Origin: Physella acuta
Lineage: Eukaryota > Mollusca > Gastropoda > Physidae
Reading direction: 5' to 3'
DNA: 64,000 bases
NCBI RefSeq assembly: GCF_028476545.1
Contig: NW_026731621.1
Span: 363,215 to 427,214 of the forward strand
Every line of letters begins with the position of its first letter. Position 1 is the stretch's first letter. This document shows positions 49,881 through 63,039 of this stretch, piece after piece. The notes below the pieces were generated by a model. It was not told where the DNA came from and did no database searches. It saw nothing but the letters and a program-made list of their open reading frames with translations. Made by a program: the position numbers and the translations under genes.

Positions 49881-50392
49881 TCCCAGAAATGACGAGTTAA
49901 TAAACGCAATTCTCCAGAATGGAAATTGCGTTAAAAAACACCCTCTAATGCCGTGTGTTTGTAACTCGAATTCAATAGGTTATAGAATATGTATCTACTC
50001 AAGCGTAACGTTGTGCGCTGGTCGTTTAAACGCGTGTTGCGGTGTGTTGATGTAGTTGTCTAGGCTAGAGTTCAAATAGCAAGCCTAGTATAAACAATTT
50101 GTAAATTCAACAATTAGTGAGACTTAATGATTGTAGCTTTAACATAGAGACGAACATTGAATATAAGTAGTGAAAATTCAGGTTTTTAAAGTGTTTAATT
50201 GAATTGTAGTGCGTATTTTTAATAAAACAAGGCCGAACGTTATTTGTACATAACAGTAGGTGAATACAAATAAAATGGCGGATTATTAAATTAAGCCTTA
50301 GGTGGGAGGTAGGCTAAAAGTGTTCAAAGGCCAAATATATCAATATACAAATGTACGTAAGCTTAAAACTTAATACTGTTACAATAAATTTA

Positions 50393-50427
<35 letters not shown>

Positions 50428-50455
50428 GTATTTATATATATACACATATCGTCAG

Positions 50456-50900
50456 ATGGAAAGTTCTATTGAACAGGGCGGGAAACATAGCACCACAACT
50501 GTCTACTTCTCCTGCATTTGTCGACATGTCGAAGTGCAACATGACACTGGTATAGTTTTTTAAGATTCTCTCCGGTTTAAAAAAAATTATAATTTTGCTT
50601 TAACTATTTTGTTTTTCAAATTTTAAGAGTACGTAGTAATACGTAATCTACATTATTAAGCCAAACTTAATCTTATTTTAAAATATGAAATATGGTTATT
50701 ATAATTTTAAAAATATGTATGTAATCGCTTTCTATTTAATATAAATTTTAAGGCACAAATGCTAACTATAATTGACACCTAACTCAATCCTTTACTCCTT
50801 TACACAGATATTCAAGTAGCTCCCAGTCAACGCCTGTTGCGCAGTTTATTAGTGCATCACCTCTAACTCCACAGTATCCAAGTTTTTCCTTTCGTAAGTT
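50456..50900 (-). pseudogene. Ankyrin-like or exon-like remnant pair, copy 1
   Basis: Two conserved blocks (about 50460-50570 and 50813-50897) match blocks at 53285-53400 and 53477-53570. On the minus strand the second block reads GVRGDALINCATGVDWELLE then YLCKG, which has ankyrin-repeat spacing. Third-position changes dominate among conserved residues relative to copy 2. On the plus strand the same block has a good acceptor (CTCCTTTACACAG) and donor (GTAAGTTT) and an open STPVAQFISASPLTPQ frame. Strand is therefore uncertain. It looks like a degraded gene piece. Confidence 0.4.
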
Positions 50901-50983
50901 TAAAAAAAAATATTCTGTTTCTATTGTTTTCCACTCATACAGCGAGAAGCTTCATGAAAAGATAGACATGTGTCTGTGCTTGC

Positions 50984-52016
<1,033 letters not shown>

Positions 52017-52024
52017 GCGCTTGC

Positions 52025-53284
52025 ACGATAAGATCTTTATTTATTTTTTTTATAACTGACAGATTTCTTCTTGATCGGTTTTGTTGTCTAGTACATTTTC
52101 TACTGTTCTACCCCATTGATTTTAATTCCAAAGTCCTATCTTAGACAAATCAGTTCGCCGTTTTTAGCTTTGGTTCAATAAGGGCAGATCTAAAAAATAG
52201 TTTATCTTTTTCTCTTTTTAATTCACTTAATGCAAGTCGATTACACAATCGAGTTTGGTGGACTAAGGTACGTGTTACAGACTCTTGTCATGATTGTTAA
52301 GTCGAGACATTCGAGTCAACAGTTGTAAATCCTACCGTCAGAACACGCCTTCACATTTGTATATAAAGCAAATCAAGTTTTATGTATTGATTAAGCCAGA
52401 CAATAAAATAAACATTGCTTTTAGTACACTGTCGACTATAGATGATGAGTGTACATTATGTAAACAATTTTCAAACGTTATAAATAATCTACAAGCTAGA
52501 GATAAACGAAAACAATCCAGAAAATTATCCTTGTGGCATAATTAAAATGGCATCTAATGAGGAGGTAATACACCTGCACATCGCGCCCATAATCAAGTTT
52601 TTGTTATAATTACAATTACTTATATATCTAAAAGACCTACACATTATATAATGATCTTGCATAAATATAATACAAGTTTACATAGTCTGTAGATTTCTGA
52701 AAGAGTTAGCATTTATATATTAAATACCATTTACATGTGTTAACTAAGTTGATAAAAATGAATCATACGCATAAAAATACAATTTAAAAATGTATGAAAT
52801 ATAGTTTATCGACTACAATAATGTTAAAAAAGTATAAAACTTTCAAATATTTTTTTTTTACCATACATCCCATATTCTAGTACTGAGTTACAGAATAGCT
52901 AAGACGGACTCTATATTGTTATAGTTTATGACTAAGTTAAAATTGATTAAAATGGTGTACGCACAGTGAATTTTGTTATTCTATACACAAAAATCCGTTT
53001 TAAAAAAAGGAGATATTACTTAGATTCATCTGGGTTTTAATTCTTTATGATTTGGAAAGCGTTTTTTATTTCAACATTAGTACCTCCTCTTTATATAACG
53101 TGGTTTAAATGCATAGCCAGGTGATTAAAGCTTACGTGCCACGGGCGATATAATGAAAGTTATCTAGAAGATAAAATGTCGGGGACTTGTAAAAGGGACT
53201 GTACTTAGGGTTTTTTTGTGTGCCGACAATATGAACAGACATATGAATCTATATATTGACAGAAAATTGCTGGGAATGCCATCG
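52025..53284. other. AT-rich spacer
   Basis: No supported gene. The open frame at 52294-52545 has no recognisable motif. Confidence 0.3.
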
Positions 53285-53570
53285 AGTTGAATGATGAACC
53301 AGATTTTAGCACCACACCAGTCTACTTCTCCTGCATTTGTAGAGAGGTCACAGTGTGGCATGACACGGGAATCGTTGCGTAAGGCTTTGTAATGTGTTTG
53401 CATATAGGAAATTGTTTTGAACCAAAGTAGTTTTCCCCTACTTGCACTAAATTGAATCTTTTTACAAAGCTATACAAGTCGCTCCCCATCAACACCTGTT
53501 GGACAGTTCATCAGTGCAGCACCTTTAACTCCACAGCGCTCAAGTTTTTCCTTTCGTAAGTTTTATAACA
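53285..53570 (-). pseudogene. Ankyrin-like or exon-like remnant pair, copy 2
   Basis: The minus strand reads HCDLSTNAGEVDWCGAKIW (53300-53370 region) and KEKLERCGVKGAALMNCPTG (53500-53566) followed by VDGERLV and a stop. It is the homologue of 50456-50900. Plus-strand reading is also possible: VYFSCICREVTVWHDTGIVA, a GTAAGG donor, then a block with acceptor CAAAG and donor GTAAGTTT whose phases match. I cannot decide, and there is no identified full-length gene. Confidence 0.4.
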
Positions 53571-54146
53571 ACCAAAATTTATACGATAGTCACTTAGAAG
53601 CACGTTCAATATAGACTAAAAAACTACGTGTTTAGTAAGTAACCTCTTGGTCATTATCTATAATTTTAAAAATCGACGATTAAAAAGGAACTGCACAGAC
53701 TAGAAGAACGATTACTTTGGAAAATAATGCTTATACTTAAGATGAAATAAAATGAATTATTTCGCCAACAAGAAGGATTTATTTAAGACTAGAACGATTT
53801 CAATTTGGTTTTGTTTTTACAGAGATCGTCAACCCTGGTGAACAATGATATATTACTATTGGACTGTGTAACAAGACATATGTACGTGATAGACAGCCAG
53901 GGTGGGATTATGGGGGGGGGGGGGTATGCTTTGATATTATGTTAAAATAAAATCTACACGTACCACAAAAGACATATAAAGTGTGAGCTAAATTTCGATG
54001 AACAAACAGCCACGTTTTTACAAAAATGGGGAAAGGGTAACTTAATGCAATACATTTTAAAAATTGCACATTTCGAACTATTATTGAACCATTTCATTTT
54101 AAGACACTTCTTATTGCTATATATACCCTATTAATTTTTATTGTAG

Positions 54147-54269
54147 ATATACACATCAGGAAAGTTGTACAACTTTAAACACCTACATGCAGCAGTTGGC
54201 TTACATTCAGTTGGTGAAGCTGTGAGACTGATTGAAAGAGAACCATGGCAGGAGGCACTTAAAAGATGA
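54147..54269 (+). CDS. Possible terminal exon, unknown protein
   Basis: A strong acceptor (TTTTTATTGTAG) opens 41 codons ending LHAAVGLHSVGEAVRLIERE, then PWQEALKR and a stop. AATAAA lies about 150 bp downstream at 54418-54423. LHAAV...EAVRLI loosely resembles an ankyrin repeat. The phase does not match the exon-like block at 53477-53566, so an unseen exon, or chance, must be assumed. Confidence 0.35.
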   Translation: MYTSGKLYNFKHLHAAVGLHSVGEAVRLIEREPWQEALKR

Positions 54270-55189
54270 GATAATTTTACTGTGTTTTTAAGTACAAAGA
54301 TTTTTTTAATATATCGAGACACTTGTTTTATTTATGTACCTTACGTCTAATAACTTTACACATGTAAAAGCAAATGTGTATATTTGAATGTATGCTCCGA
54401 ATTTTCATGAATGGTGGTAATAAATTCAAATGTGTACATACACACTTTTCTTTTTTTTAAATTCTGACTTACTTGCATTATAGAAAACAGTATTTCAGCA
54501 CACACATCTATTAACCCCAAAAAATTTTCTATAGTTTGTAATTTAAATCCATGTTACTAAAATTGGAACATAAATTTAAAAGAAATACAATATATTTCGC
54601 TAAAAGCTCGTATAAAACAAGTGATCTGGGTTGTATAATACACTACTTTAATTCATCTGAGTATGAATATATAGTGATATAGGGTATCTACTACAAAACT
54701 ATAATTAGAGTGTGTATATGTATTTACATATATTTTTTATGTATTTTTTACCTTCACCCCCCAATACATGGATTACCATATAAGTTATTACGATTCTCAA
54801 CCGAACCTTTTACCTCAGGCATATTTTGCAACGTTCAGTTAATGTAACCCCCCCCCCCCTCCCCTCCCCCCCCCCCCTCCCCCCCCCGACGATTGCTTTA
54901 AACTGCTCAGATATAATACTAACGATTTTTGTCTATAGTCGGTTATAAATACAGCTTGATGTAGGCATGTTACCTCTATCATTAGCAATTTTACGTCATG
55001 GTGTCACCCCCCCCCCCCCCCCCACCCTCGTCGGGATTTGTCAAATTGGCTCTTAAACGACTATTTAAAGAAATCTAATTAATCACTTAATTAATTGGAT
55101 TATATCATGTTTCTGTATATATTTTGCTATTTTTTTGCCTTGGTGTCACCCCCCCTAAATGGTGTCGCCCGGTGCGCGTCCACACCCCC

Positions 55190-56013
55190 CAGTGCCGGCG
55201 CCAGGTTTTTTTTTGCGCCCTAGGTAAAACTTATTAGAAGACTGTCTCACTAAATTCTAAATTAAATCATTTCATTGCTGAGTATATCCATCATGAGACA
55301 ACAAACCACACACAGAACTCATTTCTGGTTTGGAATAATCAAGTTTTAAAATGTCTTATTTACGCCCAACGAAAATTATGAATAGTGTTTCTTCTTATTT
55401 GGCAAGTTGGTCAAAGACTATGAATCAATGATACGTGATACGTGCAATGGTTTCCCGCGTTGCTTTTTTTTTTCTTTTTTTTTTTTTTGCATTTATACTA
55501 TTAATTTAGAATTCCTTTTATTGCTTAGCTCATTTGTCAGGTTGCTGAAATTTAATAATTCTTAAGAGAAGAATTTTTCAGTTTTAATTCGCTTGGTAAA
55601 AATCATTTTAATTAAGTTTTATCGGCACCCCGATTCGACTATTTAAAGGAGAGAATAAGTCATGGAAGTGGTTTAAAGATTTGCCTATTGTTCATACTAC
55701 AATGGATATTTATATAGAAAAAAAAAACGCCCCGACCTTTTCAAATAAGGGGAATGGGGCGCATTTTTACCAACGCGAATACTTATAAGCCCTATATAGG
55801 TCTAATTTGAAGATGCGGTGCAAAATTAATAGTTCGTCCTGGGCACCTAAATAGCTAAATAGATCGCTACGCATTTGTATATAGTCAGTATAATCTAATC
55901 AAGGTTGTGAATTATTGGGTACTTTTAAATAATTGCGATTTCACATTTTGCGCCCCCTACGGACAGCGCCCTAGGCGACCGCCTAGTTCGCCTTATAGGT
56001 AGCGCCGACACTG
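55190..56013. mobile_element. hAT element, CAGTGCCGGCGCCA ends
   Basis: The ends are CAGTGCCGGCGCCA and AGCGCCGACACTG. GCGCCCTAG near the left end is mirrored by GCGCCCTAGGCG near the right. The flanking ACACCCC and CGCACCCC fit an 8-bp duplication blurred by the C run. It is nested in an outer hAT relic ending at 56052. There is no coding frame. Confidence 0.8.
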
Positions 56014-56350
56014 CGCACCCCCCCCGCACCCCCCGCCTCGCTACACCCTCTGCTCGCATGAACAGGTAACTTCAACAGGTTTTATAACCTTGGATCGAAC
56101 TTCGACTGAACGGCCACAATTCCAAGGAAGTTGTCATCAACACAATAGCCATATCTGACATGTTCAATGATATTCAGATACAGCATTAAAAGTGTCGGTA
56201 TCACATTTGCCTGCCGCCTTTAGCACCTGTTTCCAGAAGTTTACTTAAAAATTCCTGATAGCTGTCCTACGCTTCATCAAATCGCTGTCCTGTTCTCCAA
56301 CGCTGTCACACCGCAGCAGATGCGAGATAGACGGAGTTGCTCTCAATCTG

Positions 56351-56455
56351 TTGCCACTAATAGGGCTGGTAAGTGGGTCACCAACCAGTTCAATAAAACT
56401 CAGCATGAGTCATAGAACTGGTTGGTGACCTACTTACCAGCTCTATTAGTGGCAA
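56351..56455. repeat. 41-bp-arm hairpin (copy 2)
   Basis: TTGCCACTAATAGGGCTGGT with AAGTGGGTCACCAACCAGTTC pairs with the inverse ending CTCTATTAGTGGCAA, around a 23-bp loop. It is nearly perfect. Confidence 0.85.
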
Positions 56456-56473
56456 ACCGGTCAAAGGTATTTA

Positions 56474-56692
56474 AACGGCCGACATGGACAAAAGGCCGAC
56501 TACGGACAAAAGGCCGACATCGACAAAAGGCCGACAAGGCAAAAGGCCGACTGCCCAAAGGCAGACATCCAAAAGGCCGACAGGACAAAAGGCCGACAAT
56601 ACAAAAGGCCGACATTCAAAAGGCCGACTAGACAAAAGGCCGACAATACAAAAGGCCGACATTCAAAAGGCCGACAAGACAAAAGGCCGAAA
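56474..56692. repeat. AAAAGGCCGACA minisatellite (copy 2)
   Basis: About 17 units of 12-13 bp, longer than copy 1. One internal stretch (GGCCGACAATACAAAAGG on) is itself duplicated. Confidence 0.92.
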
Positions 56693-56964
56693 ATTGTATA
56701 AATAACAAACTACAATTAGAGTCATGTTTAATATCTAAATATGTAATTATATACGACTTTTTAAGTTTCTAATAAATAGTCTTAGGTACATACAATAGGA
56801 TAAAATAAAACACACGATATAACCAATTATTTGTTGCTGATATATTGGTCCATATATAGGGAAATCACAGGGGTAAGTTTACACAAAAAACTAGCAACGC
56901 CACTGGGTGGGATATGGCGCCCTATGCTATTTAGTGAGCACGATAGCACCTACGTTAGTTCTAA

Positions 56965-57609
56965 GGAGTACCCTCAAGACCTTTGCGAACGGAGCAGAGC
57001 TAGAAAAGGTCGAAGACTTTAAGTACCTCTCGGCAGCTATATATCAGCAAATGGCAGCATGAAGAAAGAAATAGCCACCAGAATAGCAATGGCAGCACAA
57101 GCTTTCAACAGTCTCGCTAAGATCTGGAAATCATCCTCACTCCAGCAGAGAACTAAAATAAGGATCTACAAGTCTAATGTACGTTCTGTACTCCTCTATG
57201 CTGCAGAGTCATTGAAACTAAACTAGAAATGAGAGAGTCGACTCAGAGGCTTTGAAAGAAGATCCCTCCAACGTATCCTCAGAATAGAGTGGGGACGACA
57301 ACGTCCCGAACAAGGATATATGGCGAAGGATAGGATTAAACGACATTGTTTCAGAAGTTCGAATGAGGAAATGGCTGGGCCATGTCCCTACGCATGAGCA
57401 AAAAAAGACTCCCCAACATGGCGCTGAAGTGGAACCCACCCGGAAAGAGAAGTAGAGGAAGACCACTGGGAACATGGAGGAGGGAGATGGAAGAAGAAGT
57501 ACAGGCTACTGGCAAAACCTGGCATGAACTAAATTGGCTCGCCCAGGACAGAGTGGAAAGGCGGAGATTTGTTGCTGCCCTTTACTCCACAGGGAGTGAT
57601 GAGGATTAA
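56965..57609 (+). mobile_element. LINE reverse-transcriptase 3' end (copy 2)
   Basis: Same LINE tail as 18940-19825, ending FVAALYSTGSDED at 57609. It lacks the FADD region: the join GTACCCT|CAAGACC corresponds to a deletion between GTACCCT and GTACTCT seen in copy 1. Small frame changes differ from copy 1. Confidence 0.85.
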
Positions 57610-58308
57610 GAAGAGCATTGTAGCACAGGCATTGTTTACATTTAAATAAAGCATTTTTCATCAATACCGGCAAGCGTCATTGATGAAACCCTCTTAAAAT
57701 ATTTCGTCAGAATTTCTTCTAACCCGACGCGTGGGGACGTGCACGCTAGTGTAATAATAATTTAGAGAAAAAGTTGCTTTTTAGTTTGCTTAGTAAAAAA
57801 TTATTAAAATGAGCTTTTTGGTCACCCATGTTAGACTATTTAAAGAGGGGGCGATAAGTCATGAAAGAGGTTTGAAGGTTTGCCTATCTCACACACTACA
57901 GCACATGCAGTTTTTGTCTACGGAACGGTGTGTGTTAGTAACTGTAGATCAATCACTGCTGTAGTAGATCTGTTCACTATTTACAAACCACTAGTCGGTT
58001 TTTGCCCCCCCCCCCCCCGCATCTGGCGGTATGGTAGTTCCGCCACTGCCGGGGCTGAATCTATTTAATTTATTTTCTTTATTGTTATAGAAATATTAAT
58101 TAGATCTATTACCTCGACAATTTAACAACCTGATCGATGTTTAAATTAAATAGAGCGTGGATAAGCTCTCCTAAGCTTTGTTGTACTGGTTGGGATGTCA
58201 CTTCTAGAGTTTCTTCCAGGCATCTCTTCGAGGGGGGGGGGGGGGGTCAGAGCTCAGTATTTTAGAAATTAGACAGAGTGAAGTAACACTTCCAGTTATC
58301 GGAGGTTA

Positions 58309-58671
58309 GGGGTAAGCCATAATTGATATCACGCCTTTTTGACGATTTTTACCTCCCCCCTCCCCTTCGTCACAAAAGCCAGACCCCCCCCCCCCCCCCA
58401 TAAAATGACTTCACATCTCAGCCTACAACCCCCCCTCAAATTTGCAGTTGAATTTTTCTTAAAACATCAATATTTTTCCCAAATCCTGTCTGAACTCAGT
58501 CGAAATAGAGTATAATAATCAATTCCTATTGTAATTTATTATTTTTCGCGAAATAACGACAAAAATTATGTTTTCTAACATTGCTGTTTTATAATGCAAA
58601 AGTGTGACGTTGCACCATCTAAAACCGTCCACCCCCTCCCCCCCTACGAGTGTGACGTCATTTATGGACGA
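58309..58671. mobile_element. Palindromic TGACGTC MITE (copy g), interrupted
   Basis: Copy of 20658-21040, whose right end TTTATGGACGACC is split by the hAT element at 58672. The last bases resume at 59645. Confidence 0.75.
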
Positions 58672-58755
58672 CCAGTGGCGGAACTAGAAAAAAGGGGCCA
58701 CCCAGACAAAAAAATTTTTTAGCCCCCCCCCCCCCATATAAATATATAGGCCTAC

Positions 58756-58786
<31 letters not shown>

Positions 58787-58811
58787 GTATATATATATTA
58801 TATATATATAT

Positions 58812-58849
<38 letters not shown>

Positions 58850-59636
58850 CTATATATATATAGATATATCTATATATATATACTATATATATATATATAC
58901 TCAAACACAAAATACGAACATAGGATACTTATTGTTGGACTGTTCGTGTTATGAGAAATACGTGGTTTTTTTTTTTTTTTTTATTAAAACAAATTACATC
59001 ATGTCATGTGTGTAAGTGCACTAGTCGGTGAAAATCCGTTTTATATTATCTTTGCCGGAACACCTATATCCTCATATCGGTCAAAAGTATATAAAACATG
59101 AAAGCTTTCTGTAAATAATGGTGTCTCGGGTCATGTTTATTTTTATGTTTTTTTATATTTATATTTTATTAATTTTTAATACATTTTCTTTTTATACAGT
59201 GTCATTCTTTAGTAAGTAATTTATAAACAAATAACAATAAGAGAAGTAATTGCTTTTAATCTGTTTAGTATAAATCTATTAAAAAGAGGCTCATCGGGCA
59301 TCACTATTTGACTATTTAAAAAAGGGAAATAAGTCATCGAAGTGGTTTGAACGTTTGCTTATTTTTGATAAGTTTGATTGTAGGAGAAAGAGGACTCGGC
59401 TTTCACAGTGGTTTAAAAACGAAGAAAAAATACCGTGGGGTGGTTACTATAGAATAAAAATAATCCAACCGCAGCTACAGTAATCTTTTTTACAAAACAA
59501 ACATTAAGTCTAAAATGCAAGAATTTTTTTTTAACTATAACATTTTTTTTATGGTCGGCCGTGGGCCCTAAATGGCGTGCCCCCCCCCCCCCCCCCCCGC
59601 ATTGCGGGGTCTGGCGGCACTGTAGTTCAGCCCCTA
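58672..59636. mobile_element. hAT element, CAGTGGCGGAACTAG ends, absent from copy 1
   Basis: The ends are CAGTGGCGGAACTAG and TAGTTCAGCCCCTA, with an exact 8-bp duplication TGGACGAC (58664-58671 and 59637-59644). Copy 1 has the uninterrupted site at 21030-21037. It is non-coding, with a TA tract at 58757-58902, and is the relative of 13140-14136 in opposite orientation. Confidence 0.92.
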
Positions 59637-61019
59637 TGGACGACTCCTTTACTCAAAAATTATAATAAAGCAATCTAAGTAAGTTATTGTGTTACTTCAA
59701 TGGTACTTCAGTTATACAGCTTTTGATAAACAGATAGTATTATACATAATACAGTATTCTAGTATAAAACGTGTTGGTTGGGTCAATTTGTTTGGTGACT
59801 ACACAAGTTACTATTTTTCTAAACAATACAAATCAGTAACTCATATTCATCAAAATTTGAAATGCTACCTCGAATACCGCAACTAGGACAATGACAATTA
59901 CTGAATTATTAATTATTTTTTTAATAAACGGACAAGAAATGATGCTATAAGTTTTACATTACCATAATTTGTTGAATTATATCCAAGACATTTAATAAAA
60001 TACATTCATAAGAATCTAACATTTTCCCCAACTTATATAAGTAAACTGTAAGATGTATAAGTAGTGGTTAAACTTCATATCCATAATGAAAAGCATTTAT
60101 CAGCAGCGAGACTATATTAGGCCTAAGCTTATACGTCATCATGCCAAGTTTCGCGATATTAGTGGGATGAAAAAGAATTCCAGGATATTCACTGAATTCT
60201 CCGGCCGGGAAATGTTATCTTAAAATTCCCGGATCTGTTGGAACCCAGATTATCTTACCACACAGAGAAAATGGGCCTTAGTAATGCACTCACCTGATCT
60301 ACAATCTGAGTTTAACAGTTGAAGTAACTTGAAGTTGCACGACTTTAAGTACTTTTCCTCCATTGACAACAAATCTAACAAGATCAGCCAATGACTACAC
60401 GAAGTCATCAGATGAATGATCATACACTTAAAACAACACATTCTGGCTATGTATTATCTATGACACCTAGTGGATGGAATTTACATCAATCATGTTTCGC
60501 TGTTACCTTGCCTGTTAAAATTAAAAGTATCCAAAAGCAATTTGTGATTTTGCTACAGCACACAAATTATTTCAGCAAATGTAATATAACTGCTTTTTGT
60601 AAGCCAAGTAATCCATAAATTTTAATTTATTAAATTGCGGTGTTGACTAGCATTAGTAAATCAATAAGCAGAATTACATTGTGGTTATTCACCTTGTCTA
60701 CAGGGGAAAAAAAACTGGTTTTACTCATTATTCAACCCTTCTTGGCATTCAGTTTAACTGGTGTATTTAGGTAAATGGCATAGTGGCAAATATGGTAACA
60801 AAATGCGTTCACAATCATTTAGTCACAAAAGTAATTGTATAACAAACACCATGCATAAACTAAGGAACCAAAAAAATAATAATGCAAACAAGTAAAAACC
60901 ACACAAACATTTTAATCTTTTATTCCAAGAACCGTTCTTCCATTAAAATAATGCCAACAAAGGTACAAGTTGTTGATATTCTCTGCATACTTGATGAAAA
61001 CATTTCTGGACAAATACAT

Positions 61020-63039
61020 TTACTTAGACTTGAAGTAATCGCGCACAACATCCAATGCTGGTGTCTCCATTCCATAATCCTAAAGAAAGGAAATTTAAAT
61101 ATACATGAAATAAACCTCAATATTCAGATGTTAATAACAATAAAATTCTGTATTAAGTAGCAACTAATGCAGAAGTGGAAAGAGCTTTCAGTGGAGGACT
61201 GGGGCGCCCTGAAGACGGAGGGAAAAGATGATCAACAAATACAGAAACTTGATTAGAAATCTTGTCTAGGCAAAAAAAAGGTGGGTCCAATAAGTGATCA
61301 AAATAATTAAAACTTTAGTAAACTTTTTATTGAAAGTTACAACCTATGGAATTTTCAATGAACTAACACTCTGGGCTTACAGATTCCAGACAGAACACCA
61401 TAAAACAAAATTCAAGACATACAAAAAACATATTTTTCAACTGCTATTATGTGTATTATTAAAATGCACAAATATCACTCTCGCGTATATCTACCCTTCA
61501 CTACCATATGTGCCTGTGAATTTATGTATGTGGCACAGGTTATAATTAAGAATGCTTTAAAACGTTTTATTCCTAGAAGCAGAATTTAATTTTGTACACT
61601 TCTTTAAAAAAAAGGAAATTTGGGACGAATTAAAGTCTCTGGTACTGAATCAATTCAAAATAACTTTTCTTCAACTTCGGAAAAAAAAAAAAAAAAAAGA
61701 CAAGTATAAATGTTGGAAAATAAACAATCAATCCACTCCACTATATAGGAAGTAAATGTTTGTAATGCATGTGTAGAAAAGGGTTACAGTATTATGTTCC
61801 ATTGGTTGGGCAATAAAGATAGTTTTCCACTTGCTACATCCCTTGTAATCAGGTCCTACCTATCAAAACAATTATCTTAGTAATATTGTTAGCATAAGAC
61901 AAAAAAATCAGTGAGAAGAATTGGAATGAGAAAAGACTTTAAAACTTGAGCTAACATAAATCACCGTGGTCCACCCTCTAGTGAAATCATCAACGAGACT
62001 GAGCAAGAAAGCAGATTTCTTAAACATCCCAAAAAATTTGTTTATAAAACTGGATAAAAATTAATGTTTCACAGCAGCAATTTCAAAACTCAAATTAGCA
62101 TCTAATGCCAATTAAAGAAAGCTCAGGAAATACAGAAAAAATATATATCTACAACACTACAAAAAGTATATCAGCTGAATTTTAACATAATGAACCACTA
62201 CACTCATAAAAATGTACACACCAAAAAATAAAAACTCACCTTTACAACAACAACACCACAAGCATTGACTTTTCTGGCTTTTCCTTCCTTATCTAATTTG
62301 CAAAGACCTGCCCACTCTCCTAATTTCTTGGCATCATCAACCTAGCAAAAGAATTTAAACAAATAAAATTTTATGTTAAAGAACTCATATCTTCTATTAT
62401 CTACAAGGACTGTTGTATCAAGCACTACAATTTAGTAAATTATAACCTAACATGTTTTATAAATCAGACTAGCTTAAGAGTTTGAAACAATACAAACTAA
62501 GCAAAATAAATTAACACAATTCAAATATTTGATTTTACCTTCAACAAGTTAATACCATGTTCAGCACACAAGGCCTCAATTAGTTTTGAATATAGTGGGC
62601 TCATCAACACTGTTTGCTAAAACACATAAATGTGCCTGGCGCCTGGAAAGACATTTTTTAAAATGATTACAAATAGTTTACTCACCATAACAACAATTTT
62701 ATTCTGACGATTAATTATAAAATTATCAATGAATAAAAATAACTTTAAAAAAAAAAAAAAAAAAATCATGTCAGGATTAAAACCTACTTGTCAAGTGCTT
62801 TAGTTGCCTCCTTCACACCCCTGCAGAAGGCCATCATGAATAAGTGCTGTTTTAAGAACCTCCTGGAGAGCTTGGTAAATGTCCATTGAACCAGCATCGG
62901 CCACAGCAACTGGTGCAGATGGGGCGGGGGCATCTCTGAAAAAATAGCCAATACATTTTAAAACAAAGCACCATAATTACTACAGTAGATCTAGACAGTA
63001 AGTCAATGGCAACAAAACTTACCCTTCAGCATCAGACAT
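61020..63039 (-). CDS. RPS12: 40S ribosomal protein S12
   Basis: Five coding exons: 63023-63039, 62788-62935, 62539-62642, 62240-62341 and 61020-61079, all with GT..AG borders. Translated blocks match S12 throughout: [67 protein letters not shown] and [19 protein letters not shown]. The expected length is about 142 residues, against 132 in human. S12 is a core part of the small ribosomal subunit. Oddities: exon 2 is one base too long (148, expected 147) around CTTCTGCAGGGGTG, and exon 3 is one base too long (104, expected 103) at TTCAAAACTAATT. As written, the frame breaks twice. Intact splice sites and otherwise conserved protein suggest sequence errors rather than a dead gene. A second, partial copy at 22.4 kb holds only the last exon. 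Confidence 0.93.

Larger units (their letters stand above)
54715..61590 (+). repeat. Segmental duplication, copy 2
   Basis: Direct-orientation partner of 16800-22985. Relative to copy 1 it has the complete inner hAT (55190-56013), a longer GGCCGACA array and an extra 965-bp hAT (58672-59636). It lacks about 440 bp of the LINE and the MITE of 20488-20632. The right part runs into the S12 gene. Confidence 0.9.

Noticed and set aside
61080-63022. Box C/D or H/ACA snoRNA in RPS12 introns
   Set aside because: S12 introns host snoRNAs in vertebrates, so I looked. One TTGATGA and a later CTGA occur in the last intron, but without a terminal stem or proper spacing.
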